From JAMIFN01 sp035906235 (GTDB lineage Bacteria > Pseudomonadota > Gammaproteobacteria > Burkholderiales > Burkholderiaceae_C): a stretch of DNA of 16,135 nt. The stretch is from contig JAMIFN010000014.1 of assembly GCA_035906235.1 (NCBI GenBank), positions 1 through 16,135 on the forward strand, in the 5' to 3' direction. The notes beneath the pieces are model-generated. The model did not search any database. It was not told the DNA's origin and saw nothing but the letters and a program-made list of their open reading frames with translations. Positions within the stretch are counted from its first letter, which is position 1, and each line of letters begins with the position of its first letter. The position numbers and the translations under genes were made by a program. Positions 1-5,910 of the stretch are shown in pieces.

Positions 1-222
1 GCAGCCCAAGCCCGCGCCCTGGCAGCCAGCAAAGCTTTGGCGCAATTGCTGAAAAAACACCCAGAACAAAGCGCAAACGCTGCGCAATTGGCACAAACTG
101 CGGGTTTACCTGTAGATGCGCTGCGCTATTTGCCCATCCAAGCGCGCGATACGGTCTGGACAGCAGTCATACAGCCCCAAACGGGTGACATTATTGGCTA
201 CCTGCCTGTGGATGGCTTTTAA
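1..222 (+). CDS. C-terminal fragment of an unrecognised protein
   Basis: An open frame runs from the first base to a TAA at 220-222, giving the last 73 residues of a protein that begins upstream of the window. An internal TTG at 37 could be read as a start, but the frame is open before it, so I treat the gene as truncated by the window edge. The fragment starts with an Ala/Gln/Leu-rich helix-like stretch, then a Leu-Pro-Val-Asp segment, and ends in a Thr-Gly-Asp-Ile-Ile-Gly-Tyr-Leu-Pro motif followed by Val-Asp-Gly-Phe. I see no membrane segment or catalytic motif and do not recognise the family. Codon use matches the GC-rich neighbours, so it is probably a genuine native gene. Confidence 0.6.
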   Translation, partial: AAQARALAASKALAQLLKKHPEQSANAAQLAQTAGLPVDALRYLPIQARDTVWTAVIQPQTGDIIGYLPVDGF

Positions 223-342
223 AACAAGGCTTGCGCCGCCAGCACTTTTGTCAGCCTAGGGTATTTTGCGATGCGCAAATTGGCAATGGATGCCAGCCCT
301 GCCTGCGCAGGGGCACGCTCTACGCCGGCATCTGGGGCTTTT

Positions 343-376
343 CCCCTCTCCCCGAGGGAGAGGGCAGGGTGAGGGT
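343..376. repeat. GC-rich palindromic intergenic repeat
   Basis: A perfect 9-bp stem, CCCTCTCCC (344-352) with GGGAGAGGG (356-364) and loop CGA, is followed by CAGGGTGAGGG. It belongs to the same general type as the hairpins at 503-523 and 585-605, which also carry a CTAGGGTGGGGG or CTGGGGTTAGGGG tail. Elements of this kind are common between proteobacterial genes. No function can be read from it. The stretch 223-342 before it holds no convincing gene. Confidence 0.7.
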
Positions 377-390
377 TTCGGCCTTGCCAC

Positions 391-440
391 ATTAAAAACA
401 AGAGCTGCTCAGGCAGGATTTACGGCCTAAAACGCGAATT
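391..440 (+). repeat. partial copy of the GAGCTGCTCAGGCAGG repeat family
   Basis: This stretch matches bases 681-730 closely: an A-rich start, the core GAGCTGCTCAGGCAGG, then a CGGCCTAAAAC block. It lacks the dRS3-like palindromes that bound the full copies at 645-774 and 852-1004. It is a diverged or truncated member, and the most upstream copy in the window. Confidence 0.75.
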
Positions 441-502
441 TGATGCTGAAATATCTGAACTGAAGCATCCCCCCCTCGCCCTTTGGTGGCGCTGCAGCAT
501 TT

Positions 503-605
503 CCCTCCCCCTTTGGGGGAGGGCTAGGGTGGGGGCTGACGGCCTCAGCAATACCTAAAAATAAAACCAAGCCCCTAACCCCAGCCTTCCCCCAAAGGGG
601 GAAGG
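503..605. repeat. pair of inverted copies of a G/C hairpin repeat
   Basis: The left copy has stem CCCTCCCC (503-510) with GGGGAGGG (516-523), followed by CTAGGGTGGGGG. The right copy has stem CCTTCCCCC (585-593) with GGGGGAAGG (597-605), preceded by CCCCTAACCCCAG. The right copy is therefore the reverse complement of the left type. The DNA between them (536-570) shows nothing recognisable. A C7 run lies just upstream at about 469-475. Confidence 0.7.
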
Positions 606-644
606 AGCCAATGCCCAAGCCCAACAGCCGGCACCCCAGCACCT

Positions 645-774
645 CGTCATTCCCGCGCAGGCGGGAATCCATGAGCCTGCATCAAAAACATGAGCTGCTC
701 AGGCAGGTTTAACGGCCTAAAACACGGATTGGATGGGTAAAAATACCTGGATTCCCGTTTACACGGGAATGACG
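645..774 (+). repeat. composite repeat element bounded by dRS3-like palindromes, copy 1
   Basis: The unit begins with CGTCATTCCC and ends with GGGAATGACG. Each end is an ATTCCC-N8-GGGAAT palindrome, at 649-668 and 751-770. Between them lie an A-rich start, the GAGCTGCTCAGGCAGG core, a CGGCCTAAAAC block and a TAAAAATACCTGGATT block. Bases 661-779 recur almost identically at 891-1009, 230 bp downstream. The ATTCCC-N8-GGGAAT design is that of the neisserial dRS3 element, and similar palindromes occur in many betaproteobacteria. The inverted ends are MITE-like, but no target duplication is evident. Confidence 0.85.
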
Positions 775-803
775 AAAAATCAAGAATCCGCACCCCGCTA
801 CCT

Positions 804-827
804 CGTCATTCCCGCGCAGGCGGGAAT
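804..827. repeat. solitary dRS3-like palindrome
   Basis: CGTCATTCCC leads into an ATTCCC-N8-GGGAAT palindrome at 808-827 with inner sequence GCGCAGGC, identical to the palindrome at 649-668. It lies between the two full composite elements. A linker resembling GCACCCC..CTACCTCGTCATTCC precedes the palindromes here and also those near 632, 836 and 5797, so the flank is part of the repeated unit. Confidence 0.8.
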
Positions 828-851
828 CCATGAGCCTGCACCCCACTGCCT

Positions 852-1004
852 CGTCATTCCCGCGCAGAGCCTGCCCCTGCGCAGGCAGGGGCGGGAATCC
901 ATGAACCTGCATCAAAAACATGAGCTGCTCAGGCAGGTTTAACGGCCTAAAACACGGATTGGATGGGTAAAAATACCTGGATTCCCGTTTGCACGGGAAT
1001 GACG
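852..1004 (+). repeat. composite repeat element bounded by dRS3-like palindromes, copy 2
   Basis: The right part (891-1004) is nearly identical to 661-774, including the core, the TAAAAATACCTGGATT block and a closing palindrome at 981-1000. The left palindrome is unusual. ATTCCC (856-861) and GGGAAT (893-898) are separated by 31 bases instead of 8, because a smaller palindrome around CCTGCGCAGG has expanded the loop. The element ends only 11 bases before the sigma-54-like promoter of the pilin gene. Confidence 0.85.
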
Positions 1005-1014
1005 AAAACAAAAC

Positions 1015-1030
1015 TGGCACAGAACCTGCT
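1015..1030 (+). promoter_or_regulatory. sigma-54-type (-24/-12) promoter for the pilin gene
   Basis: TGGCACAGAACCTGCT shows the diagnostic GG (1016-1017), ten bases, GC (1028-1029). It differs from the TGGCACG-N4-TTGCW consensus at two positions. It lies about 42 bases before the pilin ATG, which leaves a short leader with the AGGAG ribosome site. PilA-type pilin genes in many proteobacteria are transcribed by RpoN with the PilS/PilR two-component system, so the match fits the gene. PilR sites usually lie further upstream, where this window instead holds the repeat elements. Confidence 0.72.
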
Positions 1031-1071
1031 CTACTCCCCTCGCTTCCCTCAATATTTTTAGGAGATACACC

Positions 1072-1560
1072 ATGAAGCGTACCCTGCAAAAAGGTTTCAC
1101 CCTGATCGAACTGATGATCGTTGTTGCCATCATCGGTATCTTGGCCGCAGTTGCTCTGCCTGCTTACCAAGACTACACGGTTCGTGCCCGTGTGTCTGAA
1201 GTGATTTTGGCGGCATCTTCTTGCCGCAGCACCGTCACTGATGTGGTGCAAAACTCACCAGTCACTAGCATTCCTGCAGCTGCCTTTACGGGTGCATGCG
1301 ATGTTAAACCTACAAAAATGGTGGCGAGTGGCTCACTAGATGCAGCGACTGCTGTCATTACCGTGAGAGGTAATGCTACTAATTTAGGCGGTACGATCAC
1401 CGGCACTACCAACGCCATTTCGTTGAAGCCTTATATCAGCGGTACTGCTGTTAATGCTGCGAACGATGGTGGTAAAACCATTACAGAGTGGCGTTGCGGC
1501 CCTGCGGCTGCCAACGCCATGGAAACCAAGTACCTGCCTGGTTCTTGCAAAGCGACTTAA
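1072..1560 (+). CDS. pilA: type IV major pilin precursor (PilA/PilE type)
   Basis: This is the structural subunit of type IV pili, which mediate attachment, twitching and DNA uptake. The 162-residue precursor starts with an 8-residue basic leader ending in Gly, then Phe-Thr-Leu-Ile-Glu. That is the prepilin peptidase (PilD) site, with the conserved Glu5 of the mature protein. A hydrophobic N-terminal helix follows (about residues 9-35). Four cysteines are present (51, 76, 142, 159), and the last pair frames the C-terminal disulfide loop typical of pilins. The start has AGGAG at 1060-1064. The protein ends Ser-Cys-Lys-Ala-Thr. A sigma-54-like promoter precedes the gene and a strong terminator follows it. 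The next gene is a probable pilin glycosyltransferase. A minor pilin is possible but less likely given the promoter and size. Confidence 0.93.
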   Translation: MKRTLQKGFTLIELMIVVAIIGILAAVALPAYQDYTVRARVSEVILAASSCRSTVTDVVQNSPVTSIPAAAFTGACDVKPTKMVASGSLDAATAVITVRGNATNLGGTITGTTNAISLKPYISGTAVNAANDGGKTITEWRCGPAAANAMETKYLPGSCKAT

Positions 1561-1573
1561 CCTGAGTCAGTTG

Positions 1574-1605
1574 AAAAAAAGCGCTTCGGCGCTTTTTTTG
1601 TTTTT
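1574..1605 (+). terminator. Rho-independent terminator after the pilin gene
   Basis: An 11-bp perfect stem (1574-1584 with 1589-1599) closes a UUCG tetraloop and runs into a T-rich tract. It begins 14 bases after the pilin stop codon. It should end most pilin transcripts, so the downstream ligase gene is probably expressed from read-through at a much lower level or from its own weak promoter. Confidence 0.92.
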
Positions 1606-1634
1606 ATGCCTACTTTTTATGTTTGGCGCCTTAT

Positions 1635-3344
1635 ATGAAAAATATCTCGAATGGCCATTTCTGGGTAGCGCTAGCGGCTGTGTTAGCAGCCGCAGGTTTA
1701 TGCATACAGGTAGGGGCTGCGCCTTGGCCTAGTTTCTATGGTGAATGGATATTTTCTATTATTTTTGCACTGGTAGCGGTTGCTGCATTGGCTAAGTATC
1801 AGGAGCCATTTCGGATTTCGATAACGCCAGTTGCCCTGCTGCTGGTGTTGGCTGCGGCTTTGCTTACTCAAATTAAAAGCCAGTCGAGCCTATTTTTTGG
1901 TGCATATGCATTAAATGCTATCTATGTCTGCGGTTTTGGCTTGGTGTTCTTGCTGACTTCGAGTCAGGGGGGGGCGCAAAAAACCATCATAAATTTTGTG
2001 TTTGGCTATTTTATTGCTGCTGGATTCTTATCGCTGACGGTTCAATTATTGCAACTTTCTGGTTTTTATTTGAATCTTTTACCTTATCAGGCTTGGCGCT
2101 TGTCCGCCACATTAGGGCAGCCCAATGTATTGGCGACATTTTTCATTATGGCCATCGCTGCAACTATTTATTTTTGGGAATTCTTGAATAAGAAGGTTGG
2201 CATAATTGTAATTTCCGGATTCATTTTTGGTATTTGCCTGGCGCAATCACGATCGGGAATTTTTAATCTTATTCTGGGATCTTTTTTGTTCTTTTTGTTC
2301 CATCAAAAGAATATGAGAAATTTTATGCTGGTGATGGGGTTTGTTGTCTGTGCGTGGTTTTTAAGTTTTTTTCTCCTGCAGGCAAATGTGGCGCTCAACC
2401 CCATTAATTCAGTACAAAATTTGGGTTATGGTGCCGGGCGTTTAGAAATTTGGGGCATGGGCATCAAAGCTATCACGCAAAAGCCGTGGCTGGGTTATGG
2501 TCTAGGGAATATCAGCTTCATTCAGTATGAAGGATTAAGTTTCTTGCCTGGTCGGGCAGTGCTGGCGTATAGCCATAATATCTTCATAGACCTTATTTTG
2601 TGGTTTGGATTATTATTTTCTATACCAATAACACTATTGTTGACTTATGTTTTATTGATGTCATTTAAAGAATCTATGGAAGATCGTAAGAGGACGGCCG
2701 TTTTATTGGCTGCTCCCGCAGTTATTTTTCATGCTTTATTTGAGGCGCCACATTCTTACGCCTATTTGCTATTCCCCCTTGCTGTATTTTTAGGTTCTTG
2801 CGCATCACTTATTCATTCAAAATGGAGTTTTAAGGTTAAGGCACAAATTTTGATTGTTCCTATATTGATTGCCTTTTTACTATTATTGATGATTTTTCAA
2901 GATTACCGAAAAATACAAAAAGGAATTGATGCGAGCGTGGTTTATAGCCAAGGAGCGCCGGTTAAGAAAAATGATCTCATGCCGACTTCATTCTTTCTGA
3001 TGGATCAATGGGAGTATTTTTTCTATAAATTTTATCAGCCAGCAAATACAGATATAGCACAGGCTGGAAAACTGCAGCAGTTGGCAGCACTCATTCCAAC
3101 GACAGCTTTAGATATTAAAGTCATTTATCTTTTTCAAGAGAATGGCTTGGGCGGCCAAGCGATGCGACGCCTGATGAAGGCCTGCAGCATGGAGGCGCAG
3201 GAGGAGTGCGATAGGCTAAAGGCCAATCCCTTGATTCAAAAAACGGTTATGGCTCGTCAAGCCTATTGCGCAGCCAAACCACCGCTAAATCCCAGTAATT
3301 TTGTTTTGACTGACAGCAATACACCTGTAGCGGCATGTTACTAG
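1635..3344 (+). CDS. PglL/Wzy-family O-oligosaccharyltransferase (probable pilin glycosylase)
   Basis: This is an inner-membrane protein of 569 residues with about 12-13 hydrophobic segments. Family members move a lipid-linked glycan onto Ser/Thr of exported proteins, or act as O-antigen ligases. The visible signature is Gly-Gln-Pro-Asn-Val-Leu-Ala (161-167), Gln-Ser-Arg-Ser-Gly (204-208), Gly-Tyr-Gly-Leu-Gly-Asn (287-292) and Ser-His-Asn-Ile-Phe-Ile-Asp (313-319) in the large periplasmic loop region. A His-Ala-Leu-Phe-Glu-Ala-Pro-His motif lies near 366-373. A soluble C-terminal part from about 425 resembles the Wzy_C_2 extension of PglL proteins. ATG at 1635 is preferred over TTG at 1623, but no ribosome site is obvious for either. 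Position next to the pilin suggests the pilin is its substrate, as for TfpO/PilO. A G8 run lies at codons 111-114. The AT-rich composition suggests acquisition from elsewhere. Confidence 0.82.
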   Translation: MKNISNGHFWVALAAVLAAAGLCIQVGAAPWPSFYGEWIFSIIFALVAVAALAKYQEPFRISITPVALLLVLAAALLTQIKSQSSLFFGAYALNAIYVCGFGLVFLLTSSQGGAQKTIINFVFGYFIAAGFLSLTVQLLQLSGFYLNLLPYQAWRLSATLGQPNVLATFFIMAIAATIYFWEFLNKKVGIIVISGFIFGICLAQSRSGIFNLILGSFLFFLFHQKNMRNFMLVMGFVVCAWFLSFFLLQANVALNPINSVQNLGYGAGRLEIWGMGIKAITQKPWLGYGLGNISFIQYEGLSFLPGRAVLAYSHNIFIDLILWFGLLFSIPITLLLTYVLLMSFKESMEDRKRTAVLLAAPAVIFHALFEAPHSYAYLLFPLAVFLGSCASLIHSKWSFKVKAQILIVPILIAFLLLLMIFQDYRKIQKGIDASVVYSQGAPVKKNDLMPTSFFLMDQWEYFFYKFYQPANTDIAQAGKLQQLAALIPTTALDIKVIYLFQENGLGGQAMRRLMKACSMEAQEECDRLKANPLIQKTVMARQAYCAAKPPLNPSNFVLTDSNTPVAACY

Positions 3345-3351
3345 GCGGCGA

Positions 3352-4953
3352 TTAGCCCCCCACCCGCATCCCGCTGCGCATGGTCCAGTTGCCACGGCGG
3401 TAGAGCACGCTGACCATGCTTTTTGCGGGCAGGGTAGCCGCCAGCGCCTGCACTTGTGCCAGGCTTTGCACGGGGGTGTTGGCTAGTTCTAGCAAAATAT
3501 CCCCAGCCTGTAGGCCAGCGGCGGCGGCGGCGCCTGTGGCGGCATCCACTTTGACTCCGCCGGGCACGCTCAGCTCACGCAGTTGCCCTGCATCCAAAGC
3601 GCTGAGTTTCAGCCCCAAGCGCATCAGTTCCGTGGTTTTGCTTCGTTCGTCGGCTTTGCTCAGCCGTTCAATGTCTTTTTCGCTACCTGTGGTGATGGTG
3701 ATGCCTAGGGTTTTCCCGCTGCGCAAAATTGTCAAATCGCTTTTTTCGCCTGGCTTGGTGGTGCTGGCGCGGCGTTGCAGATCGCGGCTGCCTTCGATTT
3801 TTTCGCCATTGAATTTCAGCACGATATCGCCAGCCTGCAGGCCAGCTTTGTCAGCGGGGGATTTCGGTAGCACGCGGGTAATGGCCGCGCCTTCGCCCTT
3901 GGGCAATTTCAAGGCCTCGGCCGCTGCGTCGTCCACATCGCCAATGTTCACACCCAAAAAGCCGCGCTGCACGCTACCCGTGGCGCGCAATTGCTCGGCC
4001 ACCTTCATGGCCTCGTCAATCGGAATGGACAGAGACACGCCCATATAACCGCCCGAGCCGCTGAGGATTTGGCTGTTCACGCCCACCACCTCGCCGCGCA
4101 TATTGATCAGCGGCCCGCCCGAGTTGCCGGGGTTCACGGCCACATCGGTTTGGATAAAGCGCACAAATTGCCCGGTGTCGCGCTGCTTGGCGCTGACGAT
4201 ACCCGCCGTAACGGTGTTTTCCAGACCAAAAGGTGCGCCGATGGCAATCACCCATTCGCCCACGCGCAGCTTGTTCACATCGCCCGTGCGCAAGGCGGGC
4301 AGGCCTTGCGCATCAATTTTCAGCACCGCAATATCGGTGCGTTCGTCTTTGCCTAACACCTTGGCTTTGAATTGGCGTTTGTCGGTGAGCTTGACCGTGA
4401 CCTCATCGGCGCCATCGACCACATGGGCATTGGTCATGACCACGCCATCGGTCGAGAGGATAAAACCCGAGCCACTGCCTTGCGGCAACATGCGGCCACT
4501 GCCCGCATTCGGCGCGGTGTCCGCCTCGGGCTGAGCACCACGCGGCATGGCGGGGAAGGCATCGCCAAAAAAGCGGCGGAAAAACTCGTCCATCATGGGG
4601 TCGTTACCGCCACCAAAGGGCGCGGCCTGCTGCCCACGGCGGGCGCTGCGGCTAGGGGCTTTAACCGAGGTTTCGATATACACCACAGCCGGACCGGCCG
4701 CTTGCACCAAATCTGCAAAGTCTGGCAAACCCCGAACCGATAGCGCCGCCGGCGCAGCCGCTGCGGCTGGTGCCACAGCAGTCGCTGTCGCTGTAGGTGC
4801 GGCAATGCTCACCCCCTGCTGCAAGGCAGCAAAACTGCCTAAACCCGCAGCCGCTGCCATCACGGCCAAACTGGCTCCATAACGCCACGCCGTTTGCGGG
4901 CTAGGTGTGCCTGCGTTTGCTGTAACGCTTGTTTGAACAGGGTCTTTATCCAT
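3352..4953 (-). CDS. mucD: Do-type periplasmic serine endoprotease (DegP/MucD family)
   Basis: This is an envelope quality-control protease of 533 residues. It has an N-terminal hydrophobic segment (about 26-46), then an Ala/Thr-rich linker. The trypsin-like domain has His177 (Thr-Asn-Ala-His-Val-Val), Asp207 (Thr-Asp-Ile-Ala-Val) and Ser278 (Gly-Asn-Ser-Gly-Gly-Pro). Two PDZ domains follow at about 328-420 and 445-530. A methionine-rich, Phe-rich stretch at 119-136 matches the LA-loop region of the family. ATG at 4953 is chosen over the TTG at 4989 because GGAGA (4962-4966) lies 8 bases upstream of it. The gene is convergent with the ligase gene, with only 7 bases between stops and no clear terminator. 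In many relatives a mucD gene follows rpoE-rseA-rseB; no such gene is adjacent here. Confidence 0.93.
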   Translation of the reverse strand: MDKDPVQTSVTANAGTPSPQTAWRYGASLAVMAAAAGLGSFAALQQGVSIAAPTATATAVAPAAAAAPAALSVRGLPDFADLVQAAGPAVVYIETSVKAPSRSARRGQQAAPFGGGNDPMMDEFFRRFFGDAFPAMPRGAQPEADTAPNAGSGRMLPQGSGSGFILSTDGVVMTNAHVVDGADEVTVKLTDKRQFKAKVLGKDERTDIAVLKIDAQGLPALRTGDVNKLRVGEWVIAIGAPFGLENTVTAGIVSAKQRDTGQFVRFIQTDVAVNPGNSGGPLINMRGEVVGVNSQILSGSGGYMGVSLSIPIDEAMKVAEQLRATGSVQRGFLGVNIGDVDDAAAEALKLPKGEGAAITRVLPKSPADKAGLQAGDIVLKFNGEKIEGSRDLQRRASTTKPGEKSDLTILRSGKTLGITITTGSEKDIERLSKADERSKTTELMRLGLKLSALDAGQLRELSVPGGVKVDAATGAAAAAGLQAGDILLELANTPVQSLAQVQALAATLPAKSMVSVLYRRGNWTMRSGMRVGG

Positions 4954-5177
4954 CACAGTTTTCTCCAATTTTTTCAGCCTATGAGACAATAGCGGGCTTG
5001 CAATACGAAAGCCTGCGGCGCTACTTCTATCGCCACAGCCCCTAGATGCAAGGGCTTAGGAGCAAGACGCGCCGAGCCCTAAGTAGCCCTTATTGTGCAG
5101 AATTTCAATAGCGGCCGCTGGCAGTCTAGGGTGAGGGTTTAGCTATTTCGTGTCATTTTGGTAAAGGTAGTTTGAAG

Positions 5178-5561
5178 ATGGGGCAACACACTTTGTTGAG
5201 CGGCAAAATCCACCGCGCCACCGCCACCCACTGCGAGTTGCACTATGAAGGCAGCTGCGCAATTGATGAGAATTTGCTCGAAGCCTCGGGCATCCATGAG
5301 TTTGAAGCCATCGACATCTGGAATGTCACCAATGGCTCGCGCTTTTCCACTTATGCCATCAAGGCCGAACGCGGCTCGGGCATTATTTCGGTCAATGGTT
5401 CAGCCGCGCGCCACGCCTGCGTGGGCGATATTTTGATCATTGCCGCGTTTGTGCACCTCGACCGCAGCGAGATTGCCAGCCATAAACCGCAATTGGTATT
5501 TGTCGATGAGCACAATCGACAAAAAGAGCTGCGTAGCTATATTCCTGTGCAAAAACCCTAA
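5178..5561 (+). CDS. panD: aspartate 1-decarboxylase precursor
   Basis: PanD converts L-aspartate to beta-alanine for pantothenate and coenzyme A synthesis in the cytoplasm. The proenzyme cleaves itself at Gly-Ser to create a pyruvoyl group. Here the site is Tyr-Glu-Gly-Ser-Cys-Ala-Ile-Asp, with Ser26. The conserved Lys-Ile-His-Arg-Ala (10-14), Asn-Gly-Ser-Arg-Phe-x-Thr-Tyr and Glu-Arg-Gly-Ser-Gly motifs are all present. Length is 127 residues, normal for the family. ATG at 5178 is preferred to the in-frame TTG at 5172, because AAGGTAG lies at a suitable distance and the N-terminus then aligns with known PanD. The 224 bases upstream to the protease gene show no gene and no clear promoter. A terminator follows. 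No panB or panC is adjacent. Confidence 0.95.
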   Translation: MGQHTLLSGKIHRATATHCELHYEGSCAIDENLLEASGIHEFEAIDIWNVTNGSRFSTYAIKAERGSGIISVNGSAARHACVGDILIIAAFVHLDRSEIASHKPQLVFVDEHNRQKELRSYIPVQKP

Positions 5562-5582
5562 AGTTGTTGCATTGGAAAGCCC

Positions 5583-5612
5583 AAACCCGCTCTGGTAGCG
5601 GGTTTTGTTTTT
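5583..5612 (+). terminator. Rho-independent terminator after panD
   Basis: An 8-bp stem, AAACCCGC (5583-5590) with GCGGGTTT (5598-5605), has a 7-base loop and is followed by TGTTTTTT. It lies about 20 bases after the panD stop and marks a single-gene transcript. A copy of the GAGCTGCTCAGGCAGG repeat in the opposite orientation begins immediately after it. Confidence 0.88.
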
Positions 5613-5672
5613 TAGGCCTACTTTTGGCGTTTTAAGCCGCAAAACCTGCCTGAGCAGCTCTCATTTTTGATA
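5612..5672 (-). repeat. partial copy of the GAGCTGCTCAGGCAGG repeat family, inverted
   Basis: Read on the minus strand this gives ATCAAAAATGAGAGCTGCTC, then AGGCAGGTTTTGCGGCTTAAAAC. It matches the start, core and CGGCCTAAAAC block of the copies at 661-730 and 891-960. It lacks the dRS3-like end and abuts the panD terminator. Confidence 0.8.
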
Positions 5673-5680
5673 TTTCCAGT

Positions 5681-5784
5681 CGTCATACCAGCGAAAGCTG
5701 GTATCCACCCCGCTAACGCCGAGGCTTCACAGCTTGACCTTGGGTTCTCGGCTGGTGGATTCCAGCTCAAAGGCTGGAATGACG
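5681..5784. repeat. 104-bp element with long inverted ends
   Basis: The left end reads CGTCATACCAGCGAAAGCTG and continues GTATCCACC. The reverse complement of the right end reads CGTCATTCCAGCCTTTGAGC and continues TGGAATCCACC. The two ends thus form inverted repeats of about 29 bases. Each end is itself a hairpin: 5685-5692 with 5697-5704, and 5759-5766 with 5773-5780. The middle contains no gene. The layout parallels the dRS3-bounded elements upstream of the pilin gene, with a different palindrome sequence. Confidence 0.75.
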
Positions 5785-5812
5785 AAACCAAATAGCCCGC
5801 ACCCCACTATCT

Positions 5813-5906
5813 CGTCATTCCCGCGCACGCGGGAATCTAGGTATTTTTAAGAGTCAAATCCGCATTTCAGACCTCCAAACCTGCCTGAGCAGCTCACTTT
5901 TTTGAT
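5813..5906 (-). repeat. composite repeat element, inverted, at the ankyrin gene 3' end
   Basis: On the minus strand this contains the A-rich start, the GAGCTGCTCAGGCAGG core, a diverged middle including CGGATTTGA, then TAAAAATACCTAGATT and an ATTCCC-N8-GGGAAT palindrome (5817-5836) ending in GACG. It is colinear with 681-774. The second outer palindrome is missing: the element starts 4 bases after the ankyrin gene's stop codon. Confidence 0.82.
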
Positions 5907-5910
5907 GGCA

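Noticed and set aside
427..672. Minus-strand open frame of 81 codons in the repeat island
   Set aside because: It lies entirely in palindromic repeats and its peptide (Asp-Ser-Arg-Leu-Arg-Gly-Asn-Asp-Glu) is the familiar artefact of translating dRS3-like repeats.
733..942. Plus-strand open frame of 69 codons and overlapping minus-strand frames
   Set aside because: The peptide contains repeated Val-Ile-Pro-Ala-Gln-Ala-Gly-Ile-His, the standard false translation of CGTCATTCCCGCGCAGGCGGGAATCC. No ribosome site is present.
645..1004. Possible CRISPR array, because of repeated units of similar spacing
   Set aside because: Only two full units 230 bp apart, each internally palindromic, with spacers that are themselves repeated. 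No cas genes are nearby.
1623..1634. TTG start for the ligase gene at 1623
   Set aside because: It adds only four residues and has no better ribosome site than ATG at 1635. Not excluded, but less likely.
3416..4882. Several long plus-strand frames opposite the Do protease gene
   Set aside because: They are antisense shadows of a GC-rich gene whose protein shows a full catalytic triad and PDZ domains.
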